Part shown: positions 34,235 through 42,043 of the stretch, in pieces
Numbering within the stretch: the first letter of the stretch is position 1
How the letters are laid out: every line of letters begins with the position of its first letter
Source of the DNA: Zhenhengia yiwuensis
GTDB taxonomy: Bacteria; Bacillota; Clostridia; Lachnospirales; Cellulosilyticaceae
Direction of reading: 5' to 3'
Length of the DNA: 64,000 nt
Assembly: GCF_014384995.1 (NCBI RefSeq)
Contig: NZ_JACRSY010000012.1
Span: forward strand, 44,871-108,870
The notes under the pieces: generated by a model
Database searches by the model: none
What the model saw: the letters and a program-made list of their open reading frames with translations, nothing else
What the model was told of the DNA's origin: nothing
Position numbers and translations under genes: made by a program

Positions 34235-34317
34235 GTGTTCTCTCACCCCTTGCAAAATTTATAAATCATGCAACAAAAGCTGCATTATTTCGAGTTGAAT
34301 AATAATCATAATCTACT

Positions 34318-34346
34318 TTAATAATATTAAAATTTTGCATTGTCAT
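34318..34346 (-). promoter_or_regulatory. Candidate promoter of rpoB-rpoC
   Basis: ATGACA (34341-34346), 17-nt spacer, TATTAA (34318-34323) on the minus strand. A perfect TTGACA lies slightly upstream (34369-34374) but has only a weak -10. One of the two should start rpoBC, since a terminator separates it from rplL. Confidence 0.4.
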
Positions 34347-34367
34347 ACATTAAAGTAAGATTATGTA

Positions 34368-34396
34368 TTGTCAAGCTGATAGGCATATGCTATAAT
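34368..34396 (+). promoter_or_regulatory. Plus-strand promoter in the rplL-rpoB gap
   Basis: TTGTCA (34368-34373), a 17-nt spacer ending TGC, then perfect TATAAT (34391-34396). It points away from rpoB towards rplL, where no plus-strand gene exists, and may drive a small RNA. Its -35 overlaps the minus-strand TTGACA. Confidence 0.55.
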
Positions 34397-34402
34397 ACTA
34401 GC

Positions 34403-34477
34403 ATAATTATTTACATATTGACACATTCTAATATGCTATCAGAAAAAAAAGGGTAAGTCAACCCTTTTTTCTTATTT
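34403..34477 (+). ncRNA. Candidate small RNA between rplL and rpoB
   Basis: The predicted start is 7 nt after the plus-strand -10. The transcript would end at a hairpin with arms AAAAAAGGG/CCCTTTTTT (about 34443-34471), giving about 70 nt. A second plus-strand hairpin with a T-rich tail follows at 34510-34543. There is no coding potential. The same first hairpin could serve minus-strand transcription, so the RNA is inferred. Confidence 0.35.
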
Positions 34478-34509
34478 TATGGATAAGCATTTTAAATATA
34501 GCATTCATG

Positions 34510-34543
34510 GTAGTTTCTTTCAAGGGGAACTACTTATTTTTTT
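34510..34543 (+). terminator. Plus-strand terminator-like hairpin
   Basis: An 8-bp stem (one G-U pair, GTAGTTTC with GGAACTAC) followed by TTATTTTTTT on the plus strand only. No plus-strand gene precedes it, so it fits only if the small-RNA promoter is active. Confidence 0.45.
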
Positions 34544-34562
34544 ACCCTTTTTAGGAAAAATA

Positions 34563-34588
34563 AAAGACAGCCTTATGAGCTGCCTTTT
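34563..34588 (-). terminator. Terminator after rplL
   Basis: A 9-bp stem with one G-U pair and a 7-nt loop, followed on the minus strand by TTTTATTTTT, 15 nt after the rplL stop. It separates the L11-L12 group from rpoBC. Confidence 0.8.
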
Positions 34589-34602
34589 AAACATAACCGA
34601 AA

Positions 34603-34971
34603 TTATTTTAATGTAACTTTAGCGCCAACTTCTTCTAATTTAGCTTTGATTGCTTCAGCTTCTTCTTTAGCTACGCCTTCTTTAAGAACTTTTGGAGTTC
34701 CTTCTGTTACTTCTTTAGCTTCTTTTAAGCCAAGACCTGTGATTTCACGAACCACTTTGATTACTTTGATTTTTTCTGAACCAGCATCTGTTAATTCAAC
34801 GTCGAATTCTGTTTTTTCTTCTGCTGCTGCACCTGGTGCTGCTGCTACCATAACGCCTGCTGCTGCTGATACACCGAATTCTTCTTCACAAGCTGTTACT
34901 AAATCGTTTAATTCTAAAATTGTTAATTCTTTAATAGCTTCCATGATTTCTTGGATTGATAATTTTGCCAT
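34603..34971 (-). CDS. rplL: 50S ribosomal protein L7/L12 (bL12)
   Basis: A 122-residue stalk protein. It has an N-terminal dimerisation domain (residues about 1-35), an Ala-rich hinge with A-A-A-P-G-A-A-A, then the globular domain K-I-K-V-I-K-V-V-R-E-I-T-G-L-G-L-K-E-A-K that recruits translation GTPases. The frame opens at 34980, but GGAGGTG lies 8 nt before the ATG at 34971 (M-A-K-L-S-I), the conserved start. It lies 53 nt after rplJ. Confidence 0.98.
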   Translation of the reverse strand: MAKLSIQEIMEAIKELTILELNDLVTACEEEFGVSAAAGVMVAAAPGAAAEEKTEFDVELTDAGSEKIKVIKVVREITGLGLKEAKEVTEGTPKVLKEGVAKEEAEAIKAKLEEVGAKVTLK

Positions 34972-35024
34972 GATAAGCACCTCCGTAAATTTTAATTTAA
35001 ATAGCGAACTGTACGTTCTTTAGA

Positions 35025-35513
35025 TTATTCTGCGTCTTTTTCTGCAACTTGTTTAATAACACGTGCAAAGCTTGCAATAGGTGATTTGAAGCTTCCAAGT
35101 AAACGACCAAGTAATTCTTCTCTTGGAGCGATATTACCGATAGCTAACATACCATTTGCATCATAGTAAGTACCTTCAACAACACCGCCTTTGAATTCTA
35201 ACTTCTCGTTAGCTTTTGCAACTTTTGCTAATACTCTAGGACCAGCAGTTGCATCTTCGTAGCTGATTGCGATAGCTGTAGGTCCTTCAAGATGTTTAGA
35301 AATAGCTTCGAACTCTGTACCTTGAACTGCGAAGTTTACCATAGTGTTTTTGTATACTCTGTACTCAACACCTGCTTCACGAAGTTCTTTACGAAGAGTT
35401 GTATCTTGTTCTACTGTAAGACCACGATAGTCTACTAAAAGAACAGAACTTGCGCCTTCTAATTTTGCTTTAATTTGATCAACAACAACTTGTTTTTGTT
35501 CAACTTTTGCCAT
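35025..35513 (-). CDS. rplJ: 50S ribosomal protein L10 (uL10)
   Basis: A 162-residue L10, base of the L12 stalk and the repressor of its own leader in Gram-positive and Gram-negative bacteria. It has the L-V-D-Y-R-G-L-T segment, Y-K-N-T-M-V, and a C-terminal helix where L12 dimers dock. A classical L10 leader precedes it. Confidence 0.97.
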   Translation of the reverse strand: MAKVEQKQVVVDQIKAKLEGASSVLLVDYRGLTVEQDTTLRKELREAGVEYRVYKNTMVNFAVQGTEFEAISKHLEGPTAIAISYEDATAGPRVLAKVAKANEKLEFKGGVVEGTYYDANGMLAIGNIAPREELLGRLLGSFKSPIASFARVIKQVAEKDAE

Positions 35514-35542
35514 TGTTACACCTCCTAATTCCAGGTTATGTC

Positions 35543-35677
35543 AAAAAAATACCACTTTGCTTCTTTCCGCAGGCAAAGTGGTGATACATCCGTCCATCTA
35601 TGATATAGACCTCGGTAGGTTGTATACGTTATGCCTTGTGGCACCTACTGTCTGCGGTACAGTATTCATTTTCAACA
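35543..35677 (-). promoter_or_regulatory. L10 leader RNA with attenuator terminator
   Basis: The minus-strand RNA upstream of rplJ contains the A-C-C-G-C-A-G-A-C-A-G-T-A-G-G-T-type L10-binding region and its partner A-A-C-C-T-A-C-C. A 10-bp stem (35551-35560 with 35573-35582) with a U7 run follows, i.e. a full intrinsic terminator before the ribosome site. The layout matches the known ribosomal L10 leader, in which L10-L12 binding favours termination. Confidence 0.8.
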
Positions 35678-35683
35678 ACTAAG

Positions 35684-35712
35684 ATGATAACATGTCCACC
35701 TTAGATTGTCAA
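35684..35712 (-). promoter_or_regulatory. Promoter of rplJ-rplL
   Basis: Perfect TTGACA (35707-35712), 17-nt spacer, TATCAT (35684-35689), just downstream of the rplA stop and upstream of the L10 leader. Confidence 0.8.
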
Positions 35713-35740
35713 CATTTATTTAGCTACCAGTTTCTGTTAA

Positions 35741-36433
35741 TTATTCAGCTTTTGTTGGGTTAACTTTTACGCCAGGACCCATTGTTGAAGAAACAGAGAT
35801 GCTACGAAGGTATTGACCTTTAGCAGCAGCTGGTTTAGCTTTTATGATTGCACTCATTAATGTGGAGAAGTTGTCTTGTAATTTTTCTTGACCGAATGAA
35901 ACTTTACCAATTGGAACGTGGATAATGTTTGTTTTGTCAAGACGGTACTCAATTTTACCAGCTTTGATATCATTGATTGCTTTAGTAACATCCATAGTAA
36001 CTGTACCAGCTTTTGGGTTTGGCATTAAGCCTTTTGGTCCAAGTACACGACCAAGACGACCTACAACACCCATCATATCTGGTGTAGCAACTACAACATC
36101 AAAATCGAACCAACCTTCGTTTTGAATTCTTGGGATTAAATCTTCAGCACCTACGTAATCTGCACCAGCAGCTAATGCTTCATCAGCTTTAGCACCTTTA
36201 GCAAATACAAGTACTTTATGAGTTTTACCAGTACCGTGTGGTAATACTACCGCACCACGTACTTGTTGATCAGCATGACGGCTGTCAACACCTAATTTGA
36301 TGTGTGCTTCAACTGTTTCGTCGAATTTTGCACTAGATGTTTTTACTACTAAATCAAAAGCTTCAGCAACATCGTATAAGTTTGCACGATCTACTAGTTT
36401 AGCAGCTTCGATATATTTTTTTCCTCTTTTCAT
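35741..36433 (-). CDS. rplA: 50S ribosomal protein L1 (uL1)
   Basis: A 230-residue L1, the mobile stalk protein of the E site and translational repressor of the L11 operon. It has H-G-T-G-K, V-G-R-L-G-R-V-L-G-P-K-G-L-M-P-N-P-K, and the G-K-I-E-Y-R-L-D-K segment. Upstream, in the rplK-rplA gap, lies an RNA hairpin that resembles the L1 target; a second copy precedes rplK. Confidence 0.98.
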   Translation of the reverse strand: MKRGKKYIEAAKLVDRANLYDVAEAFDLVVKTSSAKFDETVEAHIKLGVDSRHADQQVRGAVVLPHGTGKTHKVLVFAKGAKADEALAAGADYVGAEDLIPRIQNEGWFDFDVVVATPDMMGVVGRLGRVLGPKGLMPNPKAGTVTMDVTKAINDIKAGKIEYRLDKTNIIHVPIGKVSFGQEKLQDNFSTLMSAIIKAKPAAAKGQYLRSISVSSTMGPGVKVNPTKAE

Positions 36434-36447
36434 AACGTTACCTCCTT

Positions 36448-36477
36448 GTGGTATTATCGGGGACTACGCCCTCCCAC
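36448..36477 (-). promoter_or_regulatory. L1-binding-site-like hairpin before rplA
   Basis: The minus-strand RNA reads GTGGGAGGG, a short loop region, CCCCG, then AATACCAC. The outer GTGG-type arm and inner GGG/CCC arm form an asymmetric stem, and the element ends a few nt before the rplA ribosome site. The same pattern occurs before rplK. Confidence 0.55.
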
Positions 36478-36520
36478 GTACTATATACGCGCTCAAATAA
36501 TTTAAAATACTAGTTTTGAA

Positions 36521-36946
36521 TTAACCTTCAATAACAATACCCATTGAACGTGCTGTACCAGCAATCATGCTCATAGCAGCTTCAATGCTTGATGCATTAA
36601 GGTCTGGCATTTTAAGTTCTGCAATTTCTCTGATTTTTGCTTCAGTGATTTTTGCAACTTTTGTTTTGTTTGGTACTGCTGAACCAGATTGAATGTTAGC
36701 TGCTTTTTTAAGTAATACAGCTGCTGGTGGAGTTTTTGTGATGAAAGAAAAACTTCTGTCAGCATATACAGTGATAACTACTGGAATAATAAGACCAGCA
36801 TCTTTTGCTGTTCTCTCGTTGAATTCTTTTGTGAAGCCAACGATGTTAACACCATGTTGACCAAGTGCTGGACCAACTGGTGGAGCTGGTGTTGCCTTTC
36901 CAGCTGGAATTTGTAATTTAATCATTCCTGTAACTTTTTTAGCCAT
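36521..36946 (-). CDS. rplK: 50S ribosomal protein L11 (uL11)
   Basis: A 141-residue L11 of the GTPase-associated centre, needed for stringent-response sensing and thiostrepton binding. It has K-L-Q-I-P-A-G-K-A-T-P-A-P-P-V-G-P-A-L-G-Q-H-G segments and C-terminal I-A-G-T-A-R-S-M-G-I. A longer frame to 36997 crosses the L1-like hairpin; the AGGAGG site selects M-A-K-K-V at 36946. Confidence 0.98.
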   Translation of the reverse strand: MAKKVTGMIKLQIPAGKATPAPPVGPALGQHGVNIVGFTKEFNERTAKDAGLIIPVVITVYADRSFSFITKTPPAAVLLKKAANIQSGSAVPNKTKVAKITEAKIREIAELKMPDLNASSIEAAMSMIAGTARSMGIVIEG

Positions 36947-36969
36947 AGTTAGGCACCTCCTAAAAAAAT

Positions 36970-36997
36970 GTGGTATTCGCGGGGAATTCCCTCCCAC
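36970..36997 (-). promoter_or_regulatory. L1-binding-site-like hairpin before rplK
   Basis: The same motif as before rplA: GTGGGAGGG, a short variable region, CCCCG, then AATACCAC, followed closely by the ribosome site. Two such sites in one operon would let L1 repress both cistrons. Confidence 0.6.
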
Positions 36998-37060
36998 TCG
37001 CGCGTTGCTTAAATATTTTACTAAATATCGTGTGTAATTTACACACTCGAAGCTGAAATT

Positions 37061-37579
37061 TTAGATAAGACTCTCAACTTGTTCGAAACTTACCTCTACT
37101 GGGAACTCACGCCCAAATCCTTGAACAGATACAATAATTGCACCTTTTGCTTCATGGATTTCTTTTACAATCCCTTCAGAATCTTGGAAAGCTCCTGCTA
37201 GAATTCTAACTGGGTCGCCAATTTCTACATGTGGACGTAATGCTGCAAGATCAATTCCCATGCCTTTGATTTCATCGACAGTTAAAGATACTGGTTTAGA
37301 GTCAGGACCAACGAAACCTGTAACCCCACGTGTGTTACGCACAACATACCAAGTATCATCAGTCATAACCATCTTAATTAGTACATATCCAGGGAAAGTC
37401 TTTCTCTGAACAGTTCTTTTAGTCCCGTTCTTTTCCTCTACTTCATCTTGCATAGGAACTTCAACCACATGGATTAAGTCTTGCATATTACGATTTTTAA
37501 TAGCTTTCTCAATATTAGCTTTTACTTTGTTTTCATATCCAGAATATGTGTGTACCACATACCATCTTGCTTCATCCAT
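37061..37579 (-). CDS. nusG: Transcription termination/antitermination protein NusG
   Basis: A 172-residue NusG that binds RNA polymerase through its N-terminal domain (W-Y-V-V-H-T-Y-S-G-Y-E). It contacts S10 or Rho through a C-terminal KOW domain (G-D-P-V-R-I-L-A-G-A-F). The P-G-Y-V-L-I-K-M motif is conserved. It follows secE by 14 nt in the standard rpmG-secE-nusG-rplK order. Confidence 0.98.
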   Translation of the reverse strand: MDEARWYVVHTYSGYENKVKANIEKAIKNRNMQDLIHVVEVPMQDEVEEKNGTKRTVQRKTFPGYVLIKMVMTDDTWYVVRNTRGVTGFVGPDSKPVSLTVDEIKGMGIDLAALRPHVEIGDPVRILAGAFQDSEGIVKEIHEAKGAIIVSVQGFGREFPVEVSFEQVESLI

Positions 37580-37593
37580 TGTTGTGCCTCCAA

Positions 37594-37773
37594 TTATGCT
37601 AGTTGATGTAATAGTTGCATTCCGTAACTAAATACAAAGTCCATACCAAAAATTATAACAGCTACCACAAGTGAAAATAAAATGACATCTGTAGTTTTTG
37701 TCATAAGTTCTGATTTGCTTGGCCAAACTATTCTTTTACTTTCTGCTATGAAGTCTTTAAAAAATTCAACCAT
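37594..37773 (-). CDS. secE: Protein translocase subunit SecE
   Basis: A 59-residue single-span SecE, the Gram-positive short form. The amphipathic segment with K-R-I-V-W-P-S-K-S-E-L is followed by one membrane helix. The frame extends to 37809, overlapping the rpmG end. The GGGAGG site supports the ATG at 37773 (9-nt spacing), or one two codons earlier. It partners with SecY (10.8 kb). Confidence 0.95.
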   Translation of the reverse strand: MVEFFKDFIAESKRIVWPSKSELMTKTTDVILFSLVVAVIIFGMDFVFSYGMQLLHQLA

Positions 37774-37811
37774 CTTCATATTCCTCCCTGGGTATACCGA
37801 TTCATACACTC

Positions 37812-37964
37812 TTATTTTTTAGTTTCTTTGTGAAGTGTATGTGTTTTGCAGAATTTGCAATACTTTTTAGTTTCCATGCGATCAGGATGTGCTTTCTTAT
37901 CCTTTGTCATGGTGTAGTTTCTACGCTTGCAATCCTCACAAGCTAAAGTAATTTGTACTCTCAC
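37812..37964 (-). CDS. rpmG: 50S ribosomal protein L33 (bL33), zinc form
   Basis: A 50-codon gene with a GTG start preceded by GGAGGTGTC. Zinc ligands C9-x2-C12 and C36-x2-C39 are complete (the C+ form). The sequence R-V-Q-I-T-L-A-C-E and the tail with C-K-F-C-K-T-H-T are typical. It opens the rpmG-secE-nusG operon. Confidence 0.95.
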   Translation of the reverse strand: MRVQITLACEDCKRRNYTMTKDKKAHPDRMETKKYCKFCKTHTLHKETKK

Positions 37965-38036
37965 GATCGACACCTCCACTTGAGTTAAAGCTCTTAAAAA
38001 TTGCCATAAAAAAAAGACCTATTTAGGTACAAGTTT

Positions 38037-38066
38037 AATATATCACACCCGAAATCTTATCGTCAA
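38037..38066 (-). promoter_or_regulatory. Promoter of rpmG-secE-nusG
   Basis: TTGACG (38061-38066), 18-nt spacer, TATATT (38037-38042) on the minus strand, about 70 nt before the rpmG start. Confidence 0.6.
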
Positions 38067-38201
38067 GCTAATTATACAAGATTTCTTTGTTAAATTTTAT
38101 CAATTCTTGTTAATCTAAAAGCGTCTGTGCTTCCTTCGGCATGGTCATAGATTAGCACTTCTTTATAAAGTTAGCAATAGGAATATCTATCCAAATCATC
38201 A

Positions 38202-38232
38202 AGGCTTAGCCCATAGACTATAAGCTAAGCCT
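38202..38232. other. Hairpin downstream of the SNF2 gene
   Basis: A 9-bp perfect stem (38202-38210 with 38224-38232) with a 13-nt loop. There is no U-run on the minus side, so it is at best a weak terminator or processing site for the helicase mRNA. Confidence 0.35.
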
Positions 38233-38245
38233 GTTAAATTGATTT

Positions 38246-41200
38246 TTAATCTAATTTAAATAAATCTTTTATTTCTTCTTCACTCATATGACTAATAAAG
38301 GTCTGCTCCCCTGTTAATACCTGATCAGATAAACCAATCTTCTTATCTTGAAGCTTCTTGATTTTTTCTTCTATCGTATTTTGAGTAATAAGCTTAAAGA
38401 CCTGTACATTATTCTTTTGCCCAATACGGTGTGCCCTGTCTGTTGCCTGGTTTTCACTTGATACATTCCACCAAGGGTCATAATGGATAACAATATCTGC
38501 TCCTGTAAGATTCAGCCCTGTTCCTCCTGCTTTAAGTGAAATCAAGAATATAGGTGTTGTATCTTTATTAAAGAGCTCTACCATTTCAATTCTTCTTTCT
38601 GCCTTTGTTGCACCTGTCAGCATATAATAAGAAATCCCTCTTACTTGTAGCTCATAAGCAATCTTATCAAGCATGGTTGTAAACTGTGAAAAGAGTAAAA
38701 TCTTATGTCCTGATTCAATACTGTCTTCAATAAGCTCTATACATTGGTCGAGTTTACTACTTCCTCCTTCATACTCATCAAGATATAACCCTGGATGGCA
38801 GCATAACTGTCTAAGCCTCGTAAGCATAGCTAGTATTTTAATATGACTTCTACTTATACCATTTAATTTCATTTCCTTTTGGAATTCTTGCTGTAAGAGC
38901 GCTAAGTTAGCTTTATAAATTTTTTCCTGCTCTGGCGTCATTTCATTATAGAGAATGGTTTCGGTTTTCTCTGGGAGCTCTTTTAAGACATCTTTTTTTA
39001 GTCGTCGTAAAATAAATGGTGCTACCATAGTTCGTAGCTGATTGGTTGCACGCTCACTTTCAAACTTTAAAATAGGTGTCTCAAAGCTCCCTTTAAACTG
39101 CTGATAACTAAATAAATAACCCGGCATAATAAAATCGAAGATACTCCATAACTCTGCTAGTGTGTTTTCTATAGGCGTTCCTGTTAAAGCAAAGCGTACT
39201 TCACTTCTAACACATTTCAGTGCCTTAGCATTTTGTGTATTCGGATTTTTAATATAATGGGCCTCATCTGCAATACAATATTTAAAATGAAGAGATTCAT
39301 AAAGCTCAATATCACGCTTTAATAAATCATACGAAGTAATAAGAATATCATAGCCTTCTATATGTTTAAGCTTCTCTTTTCTCTCTTCTATAGTACCATT
39401 TAAGACTAATACTTTAAGATGAGGTGTGAACTTTTCGATTTCTTTCTGCCAATTCAGTACAAGTGACGTAGGTGCTACAACTAAGTTCTGCTTAGATTTC
39501 CCATTCTGCTGCGCTGCTAATAAGGTAATCACCTGTAAGGTCTTTCCAAGTCCCATATCATCAGCCAGTATACCGCCAAATCCATATGCTGCCATAGTCC
39601 TTAACCATCTATAACCTACTTTCTGATAGCCTCTTAAAGTCTTCTTTAAAAAAGTTGGCACTTCAAAATCTGCATCTGCCACATTTTTTACATCACGAAT
39701 AATCTGCTTAAAGTACTTATCGCGTTCTACACTTAAGTCTTCATTCTGCTTCGTAATCTGATCTAGATATAAGGCTCTATATTTAGGCAAAGTAACTTCT
39801 CCACTACTGATTGCATCACTACCCAGTCTTAACCCTTCCATAATTTGAGCCAGCTGGTCTACCTCACGATTTCCTACATCTATAAAGCTACCACTACGTA
39901 ACCTATAGTATTTCTTCTTAAGGTGATACGCCTCCATAATGGCATCAATTTCTTCCGGTGTTAAGTTAATCTCCTCAAAATTCACCTTAAGCAAATCACT
40001 TTCTATCTTAATACCCACACTACCAATAAGCGGTTTTCTAAATTTCATAGCCTTAAGCTCATCTGTAATATGCACTTCACTTATAGGCAAAAGTTCATCT
40101 ATCCCATAGGTAAGGAAGTTGTAAATGCTCTCTTCATCATCTAGGTGAAGCTGTCCTTTATTATTTTTGAACTGGTAGTTCTCCAGTATATTAGTGTAAG
40201 CATGCTCCTTAGTAATATCTCTAGCAAGGTCTACAGGTTCTCCCCCATGTGTATCATAAGGATTAAAAGTCGTAACGCCATAAGTAAAGGTCGTTTTTTC
40301 TACAATATTATTAGACCCATCTTTATCTAAGTAAGTTTTAATAACGAGTTCAGGTGGCGTATAACGTGCTAATAAACCTTCTTCTATATGAAGCTCTACA
40401 TAACGTTTAATACGCGGTAAGATGGTGAGAACAAAACGTTGCCAGCCTCTCTCATCAAAATAAAACTGTCTTGTATGCATCTGATTCATATAATCTAGTA
40501 TAGGCATAACGTTATCCGCAAAATTTTTATTACATTTATAAAGTTTATCTTCTATTATAATGTACTTATTTTTAGGATACTCAATCAGGCTATATTGATT
40601 CAAATTAGAAGTAAGAACAAACTGTTCCTCTTCCTTAGCTACATCAAAGTAAAGCTTTGGATTATCTTTTACTAATGTAATCTCTTCATTACTATCATCG
40701 TAATAAGAAATAGTTCTACCTTCCATAAGTTCAAAAAACTTATCAAAGCCGCCTGGAGTCAGTGCAATATATTTCTTGTCTAACTTAGTAAGTCTACCTG
40801 ACATTTGGTCTAATGTAGCTTGCCTTGCCACTGCTTCATCCACAATCCACTCAATAAGTGGCCTATCTTGTTCACAAAATGCACCTACATGGTGGATAAA
40901 TGCCAAATTCTTTCCATAACCTAGCTGTTCTTCTTTTAAAATAGCATCTACAAACTCCATTATATCTTTTACAATGTAAAGTCGATCTTCCCCCACTTGT
41001 AGACCTACCCCATATACATTCTCCCAAACTTTATAAAGTTTAGGCTGTACTCTTATATACCCTTCTCTATTCTTTTGCATCTTACGTATAGCTTCCTCTT
41101 CATAAAAGGCTAGCATTTCCATGCCATAAATCTGCTCAATAGGTTGAATTTTAATAGTCCCTGTCTGAAGTCTTTCCCAAAATTCCATAAGCAGCGCTGC

Positions 41201-41458
41201 ACCATGCTCACAAATAGACCAATAGCCATAAGGTGGATGACAGCCGCACTTTACTCTTACACGTCCATCATCAAATATACGTACTATTGTCTCTACTTGA
41301 TGATATTTATCTTCTTCTATTGTTCCATGTACCTCATAGCCATCCCTTTCCTTAAAGGCACTCATATGCTTAATACTCCCCAGCCCATAAAGACGCTTTG
41401 CATTATTGAAGGTAACTACGTTAGGACATAAATCTCTAATCTCTTCTAGCGTTAACAT
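38246..41458 (-). CDS. SWIM zinc-finger SNF2-family helicase
   Basis: A 1070-residue protein. A SWIM zinc motif (C71-x-C73, C83-x-H85) opens it, followed by a long SNF2-associated region. The SF2 ATPase core then shows Walker A D-D-M-G-L-G-K-T, D-E-A-H, A-L-T-G-T-P-I-E-N, and the helicase C domain with G-T-G-L-N-L-T and D-R-A-H-R-I-G-Q. Bacterial proteins of this build (HepA/RapA-like) translocate on DNA or remodel RNA polymerase; the exact target is unknown. GAGGAG precedes the ATG. It appears to be a single-gene transcript. Confidence 0.9.
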   Translation of the reverse strand: MLTLEEIRDLCPNVVTFNNAKRLYGLGSIKHMSAFKERDGYEVHGTIEEDKYHQVETIVRIFDDGRVRVKCGCHPPYGYWSICEHGAALLMEFWERLQTGTIKIQPIEQIYGMEMLAFYEEEAIRKMQKNREGYIRVQPKLYKVWENVYGVGLQVGEDRLYIVKDIMEFVDAILKEEQLGYGKNLAFIHHVGAFCEQDRPLIEWIVDEAVARQATLDQMSGRLTKLDKKYIALTPGGFDKFFELMEGRTISYYDDSNEEITLVKDNPKLYFDVAKEEEQFVLTSNLNQYSLIEYPKNKYIIIEDKLYKCNKNFADNVMPILDYMNQMHTRQFYFDERGWQRFVLTILPRIKRYVELHIEEGLLARYTPPELVIKTYLDKDGSNNIVEKTTFTYGVTTFNPYDTHGGEPVDLARDITKEHAYTNILENYQFKNNKGQLHLDDEESIYNFLTYGIDELLPISEVHITDELKAMKFRKPLIGSVGIKIESDLLKVNFEEINLTPEEIDAIMEAYHLKKKYYRLRSGSFIDVGNREVDQLAQIMEGLRLGSDAISSGEVTLPKYRALYLDQITKQNEDLSVERDKYFKQIIRDVKNVADADFEVPTFLKKTLRGYQKVGYRWLRTMAAYGFGGILADDMGLGKTLQVITLLAAQQNGKSKQNLVVAPTSLVLNWQKEIEKFTPHLKVLVLNGTIEERKEKLKHIEGYDILITSYDLLKRDIELYESLHFKYCIADEAHYIKNPNTQNAKALKCVRSEVRFALTGTPIENTLAELWSIFDFIMPGYLFSYQQFKGSFETPILKFESERATNQLRTMVAPFILRRLKKDVLKELPEKTETILYNEMTPEQEKIYKANLALLQQEFQKEMKLNGISRSHIKILAMLTRLRQLCCHPGLYLDEYEGGSSKLDQCIELIEDSIESGHKILLFSQFTTMLDKIAYELQVRGISYYMLTGATKAERRIEMVELFNKDTTPIFLISLKAGGTGLNLTGADIVIHYDPWWNVSSENQATDRAHRIGQKNNVQVFKLITQNTIEEKIKKLQDKKIGLSDQVLTGEQTFISHMSEEEIKDLFKLD

Positions 41459-41489
41459 ATTTTTCTCCTCGCCAATAATCTATCCTTTT

Positions 41490-41520
41490 ATTATACCCCT
41501 TTTTAACCTAAAATAAAATT
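41490..41520 (-). promoter_or_regulatory. Putative promoter of the SNF2 helicase gene
   Basis: A perfect TATAAT (41490-41495) lies about 30 nt before the ATG on the minus strand, but the -35 region is weak and T-rich. Confidence 0.35.
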
Positions 41521-41569
41521 TCTAAAATTTTTCTCAATAAAAACAGGGAATTTCACCTACAAAGGACTA

Positions 41570-41720
41570 TATATCTTATGTAAGTAGTCAAACAAATCCT
41601 AGGTAGTGTACTACTTACATCTTAGTAGACAAGCTAAAAAATCTAGTTCCCCCTTCTAGATTTTTTAGACCCTGCCTACTAACCTTAAATACTAGATGTG
41701 GCACTAGTACTTTAAGGCAC
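41570..41720. other. Cluster of three strong inverted repeats
   Basis: Three stems lie in a row: 11 bp (41578-41588 with 41610-41620), 11 bp (41636-41646 with 41656-41666, ending in T6, a likely bidirectional terminator) and 13 bp with one bulge (41683-41695 with 41704-41717). Such density suggests a structured RNA or a degenerate mobile element. No family was recognised. Confidence 0.5.
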
Positions 41721-41740
41721 CCATCACATAAATGCTATAC

Positions 41741-41893
41741 TTATACAAAATTTATAGTCTTTCTTTGTAGAAAGCGCAAGCCAATCCCTACCGCAGATCC
41801 ATATGTTCTAAGTGCTACTGTCCTACTTGCCGTGATAAATGTACTAGCATCCCTTTCACTTATAGTAGCGTCAAACACCCACCTAGTACCTAT
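41741..41893 (-). pseudogene. Open frame fragment, unrecognised
   Basis: The minus strand is open for about 50 codons ending at 41741 and shows protein-like composition (F-I-T-A-S-R-T-V-A-L and G-I-G-L-R-F-L segments). There is no ATG; an internal GTG with a weak AGGTGG could start a 41-residue product. It may be the tail of a decayed gene between the helicase and comF. The rest of the 585-bp gap holds only hairpins. Confidence 0.2.
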
Positions 41894-41952
41894 GCTAGCT
41901 TACGGATCTCCTTGCCCTTTCTAATCTAAAGCCTATATATTGGTATACAGTA

Positions 41953-42032
41953 AGGCAAAGTGATTTTGCCACATATAAAAGCCCAGCTAAATGCAGTTAT
42001 TTTAAGGGGGAACTGCGCTTAGCTGGGCTTTT
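41953..42032 (-). terminator. Terminator of the recD2-comF transcript
   Basis: A compound hairpin: a 14-bp outer stem (41977-41990 with 42019-42032) ending in T4/A4, with an inner GCAGTT/AACTGC stem. A further small hairpin GGCAAA/TTTGCC lies at 41953-41969. It lies 11 nt after the comF stop. Confidence 0.8.
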
Positions 42033-42043
42033 GTTGTCTTTAT

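Noticed and set aside
34235..34255. TTG start for rpoB seven codons upstream
   Set aside because: The ATG at 34234 has AAGGGGTG at proper distance, and the upstream codons overlap this ribosome site.
36947..36997. N-terminal extension of L11 by 17 residues
   Set aside because: The extension runs through the L1-like hairpin and lacks a ribosome site; the family start M-A-K-K-V has AGGAGG.
38202..38232. Rho-independent terminator of the SNF2 helicase gene
   Set aside because: The stem is good but no U-run follows on the minus strand, so only a hairpin was reported.
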